From JAAYVZ01 sp035384965 (GTDB taxonomy: Bacteria > Acidobacteriota > Thermoanaerobaculia > Thermoanaerobaculales > Thermoanaerobaculaceae), in assembly GCA_035384965.1 (NCBI GenBank), contig DAOOJE010000001.1, forward strand, positions 248,001 through 312,000: a DNA stretch of 64,000 nt. Direction: 5' to 3'. The translations under genes were made by a program, and so were the position numbers. Shown here one piece after another: positions 8,039 to 16,651 of this stretch (position 1 is the stretch's first letter; every line of letters begins with the position of its first letter). The notes beneath the pieces were generated by a model. That model did not search any database and had not been told where the DNA came from. It saw only the letters and a list, made by a program, of their open reading frames with translations.

Positions 8039-8587
8039 ATGACCGCTTACCGGGACGAGGCGAGCCTGCTGGCAGGCCTGCGGGCCGGCGAACGGGCCGC
8101 CGCCGAGGCAATGGTGGATGCCACGTATCGCCTCGTGTTCGCGCTGCTTTGCCGGTTGTCGGGAGGGGACCGGGACCTGGCGGCCGACCTCACCCAGGAG
8201 ACGTACCGCCGAGCCTGGCCGGCCCTCGGATCGTTCGACGGCCGCTCCCGCCTTTCCACCTGGCTGTACCGGATCGCCACCAACACGTACCTCAACCACG
8301 TTCGACGGCCGCGGCTGCTCGCCCCGCTCGAGGAGGAGCTCGCGGCGATCGTACCTGATCGCTCTCCCCGGCAGGACGAGGAAGCCATCGCGCGGCAGGG
8401 CGAGGAGCGGCTGCGGCTCGCCGTGCTCGCGCTGCCCGAGGCGTTGCGCTTCCTGGTCGTCGCCCACTTCTGGGGGGAGGTGCCGGTGCGAGAGCTGGCC
8501 GCCGCTGAAGGCGTCAGCCAGGTCGCGGTTCGCAAGCGGCTGCACCGCGCCTTCGCGGTCCTGCGCCAGATGCTGGAGGAACCATGA
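8039..8587 (+). CDS. ECF-type RNA polymerase sigma factor
   Basis: 182 residues. Region 2 is visible around residues 25-90 (DLAADLTQETYRRAW and FDGRSRLSTWLYRIATN, the usual -10 recognition segment), and region 4 near residues 130-178 with the helix-turn-helix VRELAAAEGVSQVAVRKRL that reads the -35 element. There is no region 1 or 3, as in extracytoplasmic-function sigmas. The stop overlaps the next start (ATGA), and the next gene has the architecture of a membrane anti-sigma factor, so release is expected in response to an envelope signal. The start at 8039 is chosen over an ATG at 7982 because a -10-like hexamer lies between them. Confidence 0.92.
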   Translation: MTAYRDEASLLAGLRAGERAAAEAMVDATYRLVFALLCRLSGGDRDLAADLTQETYRRAWPALGSFDGRSRLSTWLYRIATNTYLNHVRRPRLLAPLEEELAAIVPDRSPRQDEEAIARQGEERLRLAVLALPEALRFLVVAHFWGEVPVRELAAAEGVSQVAVRKRLHRAFAVLRQMLEEP

Positions 8588-9243
8588 CGAGACGACCCAC
8601 CGACGACGAGCTGCGGCGGCGCCTGTCCACTCCGGCGGTGCCGGAGCCCCCCGCTGACCTCGCGGCGCGCATCAAGGCGGAAATCCCCGGCGAATTGCTG
8701 GCCGGTGCGCCCGCCGCCGCTGCATCCCGCTCCCGCCAACATTTCGTCCCGGTTTCCCTGCGGTTGATGGCAGCCTCGCTCTTGCTCGGCATCGGGGTGG
8801 GGTGGGTCGGGGCCAATTTCGTGCGTCCCCCGGCCGACCTGGCCCGCGACATCGCCCTCGACGGGGTGCTGACGATTCCGTTCGAGCCGGTGGAAGTGCT
8901 GGTGCCTCCGCGCTGGCAGGCCGAGCGGCATCCTGGGCGGGCTGCCCGCGATGCCTGCCTTGCCTGCTTGCAGGAGCAGGTCCGGCTGTGGAGGTTTCCG
9001 GCGGCGGCCGGCGTCAGCGTGGTGCGTCTGACGCTGTTCGTGGACCCCCACGACAGGCTTCATCGGACGACCGTCGAAGGAGCGCTGGCCCCGGCCGCCC
9101 TCGAGACGCCTCTCGAGCGCGGCCTCGAGGCGGCCCGCGGCTGCTTCGACGCGCGCGCCGAGGCCCGCTTCACGGTCTTCATCGAGTTCGTGGTCGGCAG
9201 CGACGGGAAGGTCGTCTGGGTCGAGGCCACGGCCCCCCGGTGA
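8584..9243 (+). CDS. putative membrane anti-sigma factor with TonB-C-like periplasmic domain
   Basis: 219 residues. A short cytoplasmic N-terminus (residues 1-55, too short and lacking the HxxxCxxC of zinc anti-sigma domains) is followed by one transmembrane helix near 62-80 (LMAASLLLGIGVGWVGANF) and a periplasmic domain. That domain contains a CLAC pair, and its last ~75 residues read like a TonB-C/AgmX fold (GCFDARAEARFTVFIEFVVG then DGKVV). The position directly after and overlapping an ECF sigma gene is the main argument for an anti-sigma role. The CxxC pair could sense redox state or bind metal; this is inference. Confidence 0.6.
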   Translation: MTRRPTDDELRRRLSTPAVPEPPADLAARIKAEIPGELLAGAPAAAASRSRQHFVPVSLRLMAASLLLGIGVGWVGANFVRPPADLARDIALDGVLTIPFEPVEVLVPPRWQAERHPGRAARDACLACLQEQVRLWRFPAAAGVSVVRLTLFVDPHDRLHRTTVEGALAPAALETPLERGLEAARGCFDARAEARFTVFIEFVVGSDGKVVWVEATAPR

Positions 9244-9346
9244 GGCAGCGGCGGACCTGGCTTCAGGCTCCCCCGCCCGGGAGTGCCGCCTGGGTGCTAT
9301 CCTGCGAGCGGCTCGCCGCCCCCAAAAGGCCAGCCGGGAGTGCGCC

Positions 9347-9856
9347 ATGGACACCATCGAGGCCATCCTGACCCGACGCAGCGTGCGCTCCTTCACCTCC
9401 GAGCCGGTCGCGCCCGCGGTCGTGCAGGAGCTGCTGCGCGCCGCCATGCAGGCTCCGTCGGCCGGCAACCAGCAACCGTGGCAGCTCGTCGTGCTCGACG
9501 ACCGGGCCTTGCTCGAACGCGCCGCTGCCGCTCACCCCTACGCTCCGATGGCGGCGCACGCCCCGCTCGCCGTCGTGGTCTGCGGCGACACGCGGCTCGA
9601 GCGCCACACCGGCTACTGGGTCCAGGACTGCTCGGCGGCCGTTCAGAACCTCCTGCTCGCCGCTCACGCCCGCGGCCTGGGAGCGGTCTGGACCGGCATC
9701 TACCCGCGGGCCGAGCGGGTGCAGGCGTTCCAGGACCTGCTGCGCCTGCCGCCCGAGGTCATCCCGCTCGCCATGGTCGTGCTCGGGTACCCCTCCCAGG
9801 TCCCGCCCCCCGCCGACCGCTTCCTTCCCGACCGCGTGCACCACAACGGCTGGTGA
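9347..9856 (+). CDS. nitroreductase family FMN oxidoreductase
   Basis: 169 residues, close to the minimal length of the nitroreductase fold. The N-terminal RRSVRSF motif (FMN phosphate contact) and APSAGNQQPWQLVV (FMN contact) are present, as is the C-terminal LGYPSQ segment. Members reduce nitro groups, quinones or flavins with NAD(P)H; the physiological substrate cannot be read from sequence. A second nitroreductase follows after 8 nt; the two are diverged paralogues, perhaps forming a heterodimer. A weak ribosome-binding site (GGGAG) precedes the ATG. Confidence 0.9.
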   Translation: MDTIEAILTRRSVRSFTSEPVAPAVVQELLRAAMQAPSAGNQQPWQLVVLDDRALLERAAAAHPYAPMAAHAPLAVVVCGDTRLERHTGYWVQDCSAAVQNLLLAAHARGLGAVWTGIYPRAERVQAFQDLLRLPPEVIPLAMVVLGYPSQVPPPADRFLPDRVHHNGW

Positions 9857-9864
9857 GGTGCCCG

Positions 9865-10374
9865 ATGGACCTTTTCGAGACGATCGCGGCCAGATACAGC
9901 GTGCGGGCGTACAGGCCCGACCCGGTGGAGCCCGACAAGCTCGCCGCCGTCCTCGAGGCGGCGCGCCTGGCCCCCACGGCGTGCAACCTCCAGCCGTTCC
10001 AGATCCTCGTCATCCGCACCGAGGGCCGCCGCGAGGAGCTGGCGCGCATTTACCACCGCCCGTGGTTCGCCGACGCCCCGCTCGTGATCGGCATTTGCTC
10101 GCTGCCCGGCGCCGCATGGAGGCGCCGTGACGGCAAGAGCTACGCCGATGTGGACGCGACGATCGCCATGGACCACCTCATCCTCGCCGCCACGGCACTG
10201 GGTCTCGGCACCTGCTGGGTGGCGGCGTTCGACCCCGCTGCCGCCCGCGAGGTGCTGCACCTCCCGGCCGACGTCGAACCGCTTGCGTTCACGCCGCTCG
10301 GCTACGCGGCGGACTCTCCGCGCCCGAAAGCCCGCAAACCTCTCGGCGAGCTCGTGCGCCAGGAAGGCTGGTAA
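9865..10374 (+). CDS. nitroreductase family FMN oxidoreductase (second copy)
   Basis: 169 residues, the same length as the preceding gene. It carries ARYSVRAY and LAPTACNLQPFQILV at the FMN-binding positions, with TACN replacing the SAGN of its neighbour. A middle segment with GICSLPGAAWRRR is unlike the first copy, and the C-terminus ends LGYAADSPRPKARKPL, where other short nitroreductases have a similar basic tail. The intergenic distance is 8 nt, so the two are in one transcript. The pair likely arose by duplication followed by substrate divergence (inference). Confidence 0.9.
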   Translation: MDLFETIAARYSVRAYRPDPVEPDKLAAVLEAARLAPTACNLQPFQILVIRTEGRREELARIYHRPWFADAPLVIGICSLPGAAWRRRDGKSYADVDATIAMDHLILAATALGLGTCWVAAFDPAAAREVLHLPADVEPLAFTPLGYAADSPRPKARKPLGELVRQEGW

Positions 10375-10545
10375 CCCACCCATCCACCCCCCGTCTCCCC
10401 CAGCCCCCCCGGTTGTTGGTTCTTGGTGCTCCCCCGCACTCCCCACACGGTACGGCCACCCGACCCCCTCCTCCACCCGTCCGCCGGGGATGGGTTGCGG
10501 AGCCAGCCACGATCGACCACGGACCAACAACTGTCTCGCCACCAC

Positions 10546-10574
10546 TTGCAGGCCCGGCAGGAAGCGGTTATAGT
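10546..10574 (+). promoter_or_regulatory. sigma70-type promoter for rpmE
   Basis: TTGCAG (10546-10551), a 17-nt spacer, TATAGT (10569-10574). Transcription would start ~30 nt before the rpmE ATG. One of the best -35/-10 pairs in the window. The preceding 170 nt are C-rich noncoding DNA with a 9-bp inverted repeat (10412-10420 and 10523-10531). Confidence 0.65.
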
Positions 10575-10610
10575 GATCGGCCCCGCGTCGCGGGGCCACG
10601 AGGAGGCACC

Positions 10611-10823
10611 ATGAAACCGAAGATCCATCCCGCGTACCAGGAAGTCGAGGTGCGCTGCGCCTGCGGCAACGTCTTCAAGACCCGCTCGACGAAGAAGGAA
10701 ATCCGCCTCGAGATCTGCTCCAACTGCCATCCGCTGTTCACCGGCAAGCAGAAGCTCATCGACTCCGCCGGCATGGTCGAGCGCTTCCAGCGCCGTTACG
10801 CCAAGCAGGCCGCGCAAAAGTAG
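10611..10823 (+). CDS. rpmE: 50S ribosomal protein L31
   Basis: 70 residues, full length for bL31. It is the zinc-binding (C+) form: CACGNVF in the N-terminal part and CSNCHPLFTGKQK later supply four cysteines. It sits on the outside of the large ribosomal subunit at the intersubunit bridge. A consensus AGGAGG lies 5 nt before the ATG. The gene stands alone, with its own promoter upstream and a strong terminator downstream. Confidence 0.97.
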   Translation: MKPKIHPAYQEVEVRCACGNVFKTRSTKKEIRLEICSNCHPLFTGKQKLIDSAGMVERFQRRYAKQAAQK

Positions 10824-10846
10824 CTTCGCTGCTGCCGTTTCCTTCC

Positions 10847-10870
10847 AGGCCGGGGGGCGCCCCGGCCTTT
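10847..10870 (+). terminator. Rho-independent terminator of rpmE
   Basis: A G+C-rich hairpin (AGGCCGGGG paired with CCCCGGCCT) runs into TTT, 23 nt after the rpmE stop. Confidence 0.65.
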
Positions 10871-10990
10871 CGCGTTCCCCGCCCGCAGAAGTCGTTGCTT
10901 GACGGTCGGTCGTTGTGCCACTGCCCCCAGAAAGGCCTGGATGTGGGCCTGGACCGGGCGGGCGGGTGACGGAGACGGGCGGGGGGCGGG

Positions 10991-11311
10991 CTACCAAAAC
11001 CCCAGCTCGGCCCGGACCTCCTCGCTGGCGTCGGTGCGAGGGTCCCACGGCGGGCTCCACACGAGGTCGACGGCCGCCGAGGTGACGCCGGGCAGCGCCG
11101 CCACCGTGGCGCGCACCTCCTCCAGGATGCGCGGCGCCTCGGGACAAAACGGGGTGGTCAAGGTCATGAGGACCCGCACCCGGCTGCCGCCGACGCCGAT
11201 GTGGACGTCGCGCACGAGCCCGAGATCCACAATCGAGAAGCCGAGCTCTGGATCCTCCACCGGCCGCAGCGCCGCCCGGACATCGTCCTCCGTCAGAACC
11301 TGTTCGCTCAC
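10991..11311 (-). CDS. SufT-like MIP18/DUF59 Fe-S maturation protein
   Basis: 106 residues from a GTG start. A single DUF59/MIP18 domain: VEDPELGFSIVDLGLVRDV near the N-terminus, and the TTPFCPEAPRILEEVR segment carrying the conserved cysteine, then a VDLVWSPPW motif. SufT/PaaD-type proteins help load clusters on target proteins. It is the last gene of the SUF operon and its start overlaps the sufU stop (GTGA), with a good GAGGAGG upstream, so it should be made together with the assembly machinery. Confidence 0.88.
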   Translation of the reverse strand: MSEQVLTEDDVRAALRPVEDPELGFSIVDLGLVRDVHIGVGGSRVRVLMTLTTPFCPEAPRILEEVRATVAALPGVTSAAVDLVWSPPWDPRTDASEEVRAELGFW

Positions 11312-11856
11312 GGCGCCTCCTCCTCGGTGCTCGCGACCCCGGCGGCCGTCCCGGTGGCGTGCGAGCGCAGCGCGTCCTCGAGGGTGACCCACGGCAGCAT
11401 TGCGCACTTGACGCGGACCGCAAACCGCGCCACGCCCCGGAGCGCCTCGAGGTCGCCGAGGTCGACGTCCGGCGGGACGGCGCGGCCATGCAGCACATCG
11501 CGGAACCCTTCGGCCAGCCGGTGCACGGCCGGCATGCCCAGCCCTGCCGTCGCCTCGGCCAGCATCGATCCCGACGCGGTGCAAATCGCGCACCCGCGCC
11601 CCGTCACCTGCACTCCGGCCAGCCGCTCACCTTCCACCGCCACCCGCACCTCGACCTCGTCGCCGCACACCGGGTTGAACCCCCGGGCCGAGGCGTCGAC
11701 CCGCGCCAGTGGTTCGCGACCGCGCGGGCGACGGTGGTGGTCCAGCACGACCTCCCGGTAAAGCTCGTCGAGGGGCTCGCCAGCCCCGCCGGCGGAGGAC
11801 CGCACATCGGGGACGACGCTCCGCGCGCCGGACGGACCGGTGTTCTCGCCGCTCAT
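11308..11856 (-). CDS. sufU: SufU Fe-S assembly protein (IscU-like)
   Basis: 182 residues. The IscU/SufU core carries the zinc/sulfur-acceptor residues at C64 and D66 (NPVCGDEVE), C89 (GCAICTASGSML) and C151 (VKCAMLPW). The SufU-type insertion between the second and third cysteines is present. SufU accepts persulfide sulfur from SufS by zinc-ligand exchange. The N-terminal 28 residues and C-terminal ~20 residues are low-complexity extensions. The start overlaps the sufS stop (ATGA). An extra C92 next to C89 is unusual. Confidence 0.93.
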   Translation of the reverse strand: MSGENTGPSGARSVVPDVRSSAGGAGEPLDELYREVVLDHHRRPRGREPLARVDASARGFNPVCGDEVEVRVAVEGERLAGVQVTGRGCAICTASGSMLAEATAGLGMPAVHRLAEGFRDVLHGRAVPPDVDLGDLEALRGVARFAVRVKCAMLPWVTLEDALRSHATGTAAGVASTEEEAP

Positions 11857-13127
11857 GAGCCGAAGTACCGCCGGGCGGCACGCAGGCCGTCGACGAGCGC
11901 GTCCACGTCGTCACGGTCGTTGTACACCCCGAACGAGGCGCGCACCGTGGCTGGCTCGCCCAGGCGCCGCATCAGCGGCTGGGCGCAGTGGTGGCCGGCC
12001 CGCACCGCGATGCCGAGCGAATCCAGCACCTGCGCCAGGTCGTGGGGGTGGATGTCGGGGTCAGAAAACGACACCAGACCACCGCGACGCTCCGGGTCGA
12101 GCGGTCCGTGGATCCTGAGGGCGCCGAGCGAGGCCAGCCGTTCCAGGGTATACGTGACGAGCGCTCGCTCGTGCGCCCGCACCTCGTCCATGCCGAGTTC
12201 TTCCAGCACATCGAGGGCGGCCGGAAACGCTGCCGCGTCGGCAATGTTGGGGGTGCCGGCCTCGAGCCGGTGCGGCAGGTCGTTCCACGTGGCGCGGTCG
12301 AGGTGCACCTCGCGGATCATCTCGCCGCCGCCCCACACCGGCTCGACCTCCTCGAGCCGCTCGAGTCCGCCGACGAGAAACCCGACCCCGGTGGGGCCGT
12401 ACGCCTTGTGGGCGGAAAAGGCAAGAAAGTCGGCGCCCGTCGCCGCGAGGTCGAGCGGCAGGTGCGGCACCGCCTGCGCGCCGTCCACCACCACGACCGC
12501 GCCGACCCGGCGGGCCATCTCGGCGATCTCCGACAGCGGGTTGATGGTGCCCAGGACGTTCGACATTGCAGCGACGGCGACGATGCGGGTGCGGGGGCCC
12601 AGCAGCCGCCCGCAGGCGGCGAGGTCGAGCTCGCCGGACTCGGTAACCGGCACGTGGCGCAGCGTCACGCCCCGCTCGCGCGCCAGCATGATCCAGGGCA
12701 CCAGGTTGGAGTGGTGCTCCATCTCGGTGACGAGCACCTCGTCCCCAGGCCCCAAGCGGCTGCCCCACCCCCGCGCCACGAGGTTGAGCGCCTCGGTCGC
12801 GTTGCGTGTGATCACGACCTGGCGCGGGTCAGCAGCGCCGACGAACCGCGCGACCCGCCGGCGGCACGCCTCGTACGCGCTCGTGGCTTCCTCGGCCAGC
12901 GTGTGAACGCCACGGTGCACGTTGGCGTTCGACAACCTGTAAAAGCGCTCCAGCGCCTCAAGCACGGCAGCCGGCTTCTGGGTCGTGGCCGCGTTGTCGA
13001 GGTACACGAGCCGGTGCCCGTTGACCATCCGCCCCAAGATCGGGAACCGTTCCCGCAGCGCCCGGGCGTCGAACCCCCCGGCACCGGCCCCGGTCCCCGC
13101 CTGGACCCCCGTGCAGCCTTCCGCCAC
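11853..13127 (-). CDS. sufS: SufS cysteine desulfurase
   Basis: 424 residues, group II cysteine desulfurase. The PLP lysine is K241 (SAHKAYGPTGVG) and the catalytic cysteine C381 (GHHCAQPLMRR); VYLDNAATTQKP near the N-terminus and EMEHHSN (PLP-stacking histidine) are also clear. It releases sulfur from L-cysteine and hands it to SufU. The GTG start at 13127 is 3 nt after the sufD stop with GAGGAG upstream; the first ~18 residues are glycine/alanine-rich and may be partly untranslated. Confidence 0.95.
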   Translation of the reverse strand: MAEGCTGVQAGTGAGAGGFDARALRERFPILGRMVNGHRLVYLDNAATTQKPAAVLEALERFYRLSNANVHRGVHTLAEEATSAYEACRRRVARFVGAADPRQVVITRNATEALNLVARGWGSRLGPGDEVLVTEMEHHSNLVPWIMLARERGVTLRHVPVTESGELDLAACGRLLGPRTRIVAVAAMSNVLGTINPLSEIAEMARRVGAVVVVDGAQAVPHLPLDLAATGADFLAFSAHKAYGPTGVGFLVGGLERLEEVEPVWGGGEMIREVHLDRATWNDLPHRLEAGTPNIADAAAFPAALDVLEELGMDEVRAHERALVTYTLERLASLGALRIHGPLDPERRGGLVSFSDPDIHPHDLAQVLDSLGIAVRAGHHCAQPLMRRLGEPATVRASFGVYNDRDDVDALVDGLRAARRYFGS

Positions 13128-13130
13128 AGC

Positions 13131-14405
13131 TCAGTGCTCCTCGTGCAGCCGCTCGGCGACGAGCGCCTCGATGCGCTGCCGGGTGGTCTCGGGCAGCCGC
13201 TGCAAGGTCTGATCCAGGAAGCCGTAGACGATGAGGCGCTGCGCCTGCCCCGGGGGCAGCCCACGGGAGAGCAAGTAGAAGAGCTGCTCGGGGTCGAGCG
13301 GCGCCACCGTGGCGCCGTGGCTGCAGCGCACGTCGTCGGTGAGGATCTCGAGTTCGGGGATCGACTCCGCCCGCGCGTGCTCGGAGAGCAGCAGGTTGCG
13401 GTTCTCCTGGTACGCCTCGCTCGCCCCCGCGCCCTCGGCAATGCGGATCATGCCGGTGTACGCCGAGCGCGCCGCCTGTGTAAGGGCGACCTTGAAGTCG
13501 AGGTTCGAGCGGGTGTGCGGCGCCGCGTGGAGGTGCTCGGTGTGATGGTCGAGGTGCTGCCTGTTCCCGCCCATCGCCACCCCGTACGTCTCCACTTCGG
13601 CCCCCTCGCCTTCGAGCCTCGCCCCGATGTCAGCCTTGACCACGGCGCCGCCGAAGCTGGCCAGCGAGAGCTGGGCCGCCGCGCCCCGCGCCAGCCTCGC
13701 CCGCACTGTGAGGTGGCCGACGACGCCTTCGCGCCAGCGTTGCACGAGGCCGTAGCGCACGCGGGCCCCATCCGCGACGAGCACCTCGGTGACGCTCAGC
13801 ACGCGCGTGCTCGCACCGTCACCGCGCACGTGGCTTTCGACCACCTCGAAGCTCGAGCCCTCGCCCGCCACCACGAGCACTCTCGGCACGCTCACCGACC
13901 CCGCCCGCCCGGCGATGACTCGCACGAGCACGGGTGCTTCCAGGCTCACCCCGGCTGGCACTCGCACCAGCACGCCACCACGCCAGGCCGCCGCGTTGAG
14001 CGCCTCCACGAAGCCGTGCGAGGCCGGCACGGCGCTGCCGAGCAACCCTTCGACACCAGCCGCCTGCAGGTCTGCCACCACCACGCCGGCGCGCCGCGCG
14101 CCCTCGCCGAGCTCGAGCAGGTGCGGCGCCCCGTCGGCAATCACCACCGCGGCACTGCGGGGGCCTTCCGGAGCCGGGCCGGCCGGAGAGTCGGCCGGCG
14201 CCGCGCCCGGCGCGTCGAGGGCCGGGACGAACAGGCGCGGGTCGGTGTAGCGCCAGAGGTGCCGGGCGCGATCCGGCAGCGCCATCCCGGCCAGCACTTC
14301 CCGGGCCTGCCGGCGCATCGCCCGCAGCGCCTCCGGCTCCTCGTGCGCCTCGAGGCTCTTCTCCAGCCCTGGCACGTCCAGAGCGAACACTGGCTCCGCG
14401 CTCAT
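13131..14405 (-). CDS. sufD: SufD Fe-S cluster scaffold component
   Basis: 424 residues. The C-terminal half has the right-handed beta-helix of the SufBD family with motifs HLDHHTEH, NRNLLLSEHARAESIPELEI and CSHGATVAPLDPEQLFYLLSRG, the last including the conserved histidine. It forms the SufBC2D complex. The N-terminus (RHLWRYTDP) is the SufD-type helical domain. I start at the ATG at 14405 (MSAEPVF) with AGGTGG upstream; an in-frame ATG at 14447 lies in a segment without coding character. A 66-nt gap separates it from sufB. Confidence 0.93.
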   Translation of the reverse strand: MSAEPVFALDVPGLEKSLEAHEEPEALRAMRRQAREVLAGMALPDRARHLWRYTDPRLFVPALDAPGAAPADSPAGPAPEGPRSAAVVIADGAPHLLELGEGARRAGVVVADLQAAGVEGLLGSAVPASHGFVEALNAAAWRGGVLVRVPAGVSLEAPVLVRVIAGRAGSVSVPRVLVVAGEGSSFEVVESHVRGDGASTRVLSVTEVLVADGARVRYGLVQRWREGVVGHLTVRARLARGAAAQLSLASFGGAVVKADIGARLEGEGAEVETYGVAMGGNRQHLDHHTEHLHAAPHTRSNLDFKVALTQAARSAYTGMIRIAEGAGASEAYQENRNLLLSEHARAESIPELEILTDDVRCSHGATVAPLDPEQLFYLLSRGLPPGQAQRLIVYGFLDQTLQRLPETTRQRIEALVAERLHEEH

Positions 14406-14471
14406 CGCCCACCTCCCCGCCTGGGGGCAGACGGCAGCACGGGCCACGGACCACGCGCAACGGCCACCGAG

Positions 14472-15890
14472 CTACCCAACGGACCCCTCCATTTCCAGCG
14501 CGATGAGCCGGTTGAGCTCCACGGCGTACTCCATCGGCAGCTCCTTCACGAACGGCTCGATGAACCCGTTGACGATCATGAGCCGCGCCTGGTCCTCCGA
14601 GATTCCTCGCGAGCGCAGGTAGAAAAGCTGCTCGTCGCCGAGCCTGGAGACCCGCGCCTCGTGCTCGATGCGCACGTCGTCCTCGGCGATCTCCATGGTC
14701 GGGTAGGTGTCGGTGCGCGCCTTCTCGCCGATGAGCAGCGCGTCGCACTGCACGGCCGTGCGGCTGCCGTGCGCCCCGTGACGCACCTTCACCATGCCGC
14801 GGTATGTGGCGCGCCCGGTGTCCCTGGAAATCGATTTGGAGGTGATCTTGGAGCTGGTGTTGGGCGCGAGGTGGATCGCCTTGGCGCCGGCGTCCTGGTG
14901 CTGGCCGGGACCGGCGAAGGCGATCGACAGCACCTCGCCGTGGGCGCGCTCGCCCTTGAGCAGGATCGAGGGGTACTTCATCGTGAGGCGCGAGCCGATG
15001 TTGCCGTCCACCCACTCGACCACCGCGTCCTCGTACGCCACCGCCCGCTTGGTCACGAGGTTATAGATGTTGGTCGCCCAGTTCTGGATCGTCGTGTAGC
15101 GGATGCGGGCGCCGCGCCGGGCGATCAGCTCCACCACCGCCGAGTGCAGCGAGTGCGTCGAGTAGACGGGCGCCGTGCACCCCTCGATGTAATGCACCTT
15201 CGCGCCCTCGTCGGCGACGATGAGGGTGCGTTCGAACTGCCCCATGCGCTCGGCGTTGATGCGGAAGTACGCCTGCAGCGGGATTGCCACCTCGACGCCA
15301 GGCGGCACGTAGACAAACGACCCCCCCGACCACACCGCCGTGTTGAGCGCCGCGAACTTGTTGTCCTCGGCCGGGATCACGGTCGCGAAGTACTGGCGCA
15401 CCAGCGCTTCGTGCTCCCGCAGCCCCGAGTCCATGTCGAGGAAGATGACGCCCTGGCGGGTGAGCTCCTCCTTCACCGAGTGGTACACCACCTCCGATTC
15501 GTACTGCGCCGAGACCCCGGCCAGGAACTTGCGCTCCGCCTCGGGGATCCCCAGCCGGTCGAAGGTGCGCTTGATGTCGGCGGGGACGTCGTCCCAGCTC
15601 TCGCCCTGCCGTTCGGTGGCGCGCACGAAGTAGGTGATCTGGTCGAAGTCGATCTGCGACAGCAACTCAGTGTTGCCCCACGAGGGCAGCGGCCTGGCGA
15701 GGAAGGTGTCGAGGGCGCGGTGGCGAAACGTCCGCATCCACTCCGGCTCCCCCTTGAGGCGGGAGATCATCTCGACCACCTCATGCGACAGCCCTTTCGG
15801 CGCCTTCAGGAAGTACTGTTCGGGATCGCGGAAGCCGTAGCGTTGGGCGTAGTCGGACCCGATGTCAGCCAGCTGGGGATGCGAGGCCAT
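14472..15890 (-). CDS. sufB: SufB Fe-S cluster scaffold component
   Basis: 472 residues, usual SufB length. Conserved blocks include YVPPGVEVAIPLQAYFRIN, EGCTAPVYSTHSLHSAVVE with the essential cysteine, NLVTKRAVAYEDAVVEWVDG, and KARTDTYPTMEI near the C-terminus. SufB is the scaffold on which the nascent cluster forms within SufBC2D. The ATG overlaps the sufC stop by one base (TGATG), so translation is coupled. It is the best-conserved protein of the operon. Confidence 0.97.
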   Translation of the reverse strand: MASHPQLADIGSDYAQRYGFRDPEQYFLKAPKGLSHEVVEMISRLKGEPEWMRTFRHRALDTFLARPLPSWGNTELLSQIDFDQITYFVRATERQGESWDDVPADIKRTFDRLGIPEAERKFLAGVSAQYESEVVYHSVKEELTRQGVIFLDMDSGLREHEALVRQYFATVIPAEDNKFAALNTAVWSGGSFVYVPPGVEVAIPLQAYFRINAERMGQFERTLIVADEGAKVHYIEGCTAPVYSTHSLHSAVVELIARRGARIRYTTIQNWATNIYNLVTKRAVAYEDAVVEWVDGNIGSRLTMKYPSILLKGERAHGEVLSIAFAGPGQHQDAGAKAIHLAPNTSSKITSKSISRDTGRATYRGMVKVRHGAHGSRTAVQCDALLIGEKARTDTYPTMEIAEDDVRIEHEARVSRLGDEQLFYLRSRGISEDQARLMIVNGFIEPFVKELPMEYAVELNRLIALEMEGSVG

Positions 15891-16651
15891 CACACCCTCC
15901 CGTCCTGCGGGGCCAACCAGTCGTAGCCGCGGGACTCCAGCTCGAGCGCCAGCTCGGGCCCGCCGCTGCGCACGATCCGGCCGTTCACGAAGACGTGCAC
16001 GACATGCGGTTGCACGTGGTCGAGCAGGCGCTGGTAGTGGGTGATCAGCACCATCCCGACCTCCTCGCGGGCCGCGGCGTTGATGCCGGCGGCGACCACC
16101 TTGAGAGCGTCGATGTCGAGCCCCGAATCGGTCTCGTCGAGCAGGGCGAGGCGCGGGCGGAGCATGAGCAGCTGCAGGATCTCGAGCCGCTTCTTCTCGC
16201 CGCCCGAAAAACCGTCGTTGAGGTACCGCCCAGCGAACGCCGGATCCATCTCGAGTTCGTCCATGCGGGCGGCAAGTTCGCGCCGGAATTCGCGGACCGG
16301 GACCTCCCGCCCGCGGACCGCAGTCAGCGCAGCGCGCAGGAACGAGGCGACCGACACCCCCGGAATCGCGACCGGGTACTGGAACGCCAGGAACATCCCG
16401 GCCCGCGCCTTCTGGTCCGGCGAAAGGGCGGTCACATCCTGCCCGGCTAGCTCGATCCGACCTTCCAGCGTGTACGCTGGATGGCCCATGAGCGCGTTGG
16501 CGAGCGAGGACTTGCCGGAGCCGTTCGGCCCCATGATGGCGTGCACCTCTCCCGGCGCCACCGCCAGGCTCACGCCTTTCACGACCTCCCGGTCGGCCAC
16601 CCACACGTGCACGTCCTGGCACGAGAACACGACTGCCTGCTGTTCCTTCAC
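15890..16651 (-). CDS. sufC: SufC ATPase of the Fe-S assembly complex
   Basis: 253 residues, ABC-type ATPase. Walker A is GPNGSGKSS at 41-49, the Q-loop context AFQYPVAIPGVS is SufC-specific, the signature motif is FSGGEKKR, and Walker B reads LALLDETDSGLD. It is soluble and drives conformational change of SufB-SufD rather than transport. The start overlaps the stop of the Rrf2 regulator (ATGA), placing the regulator first in the operon. Confidence 0.97.
   Translation of the reverse strand: MKEQQAVVFSCQDVHVWVADREVVKGVSLAVAPGEVHAIMGPNGSGKSSLANALMGHPAYTLEGRIELAGQDVTALSPDQKARAGMFLAFQYPVAIPGVSVASFLRAALTAVRGREVPVREFRRELAARMDELEMDPAFAGRYLNDGFSGGEKKRLEILQLLMLRPRLALLDETDSGLDIDALKVVAAGINAAAREEVGMVLITHYQRLLDHVQPHVVHVFVNGRIVRSGGPELALELESRGYDWLAPQDGRV

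Noticed and set aside
11988..15926. A 1312-codon open frame on the plus strand opposite the SUF genes
   Set aside because: It is antisense to sufB, sufD and sufS, which are certain, and its translation is low-complexity His/Arg/Gly-rich. Long spurious frames are expected at this G+C content.
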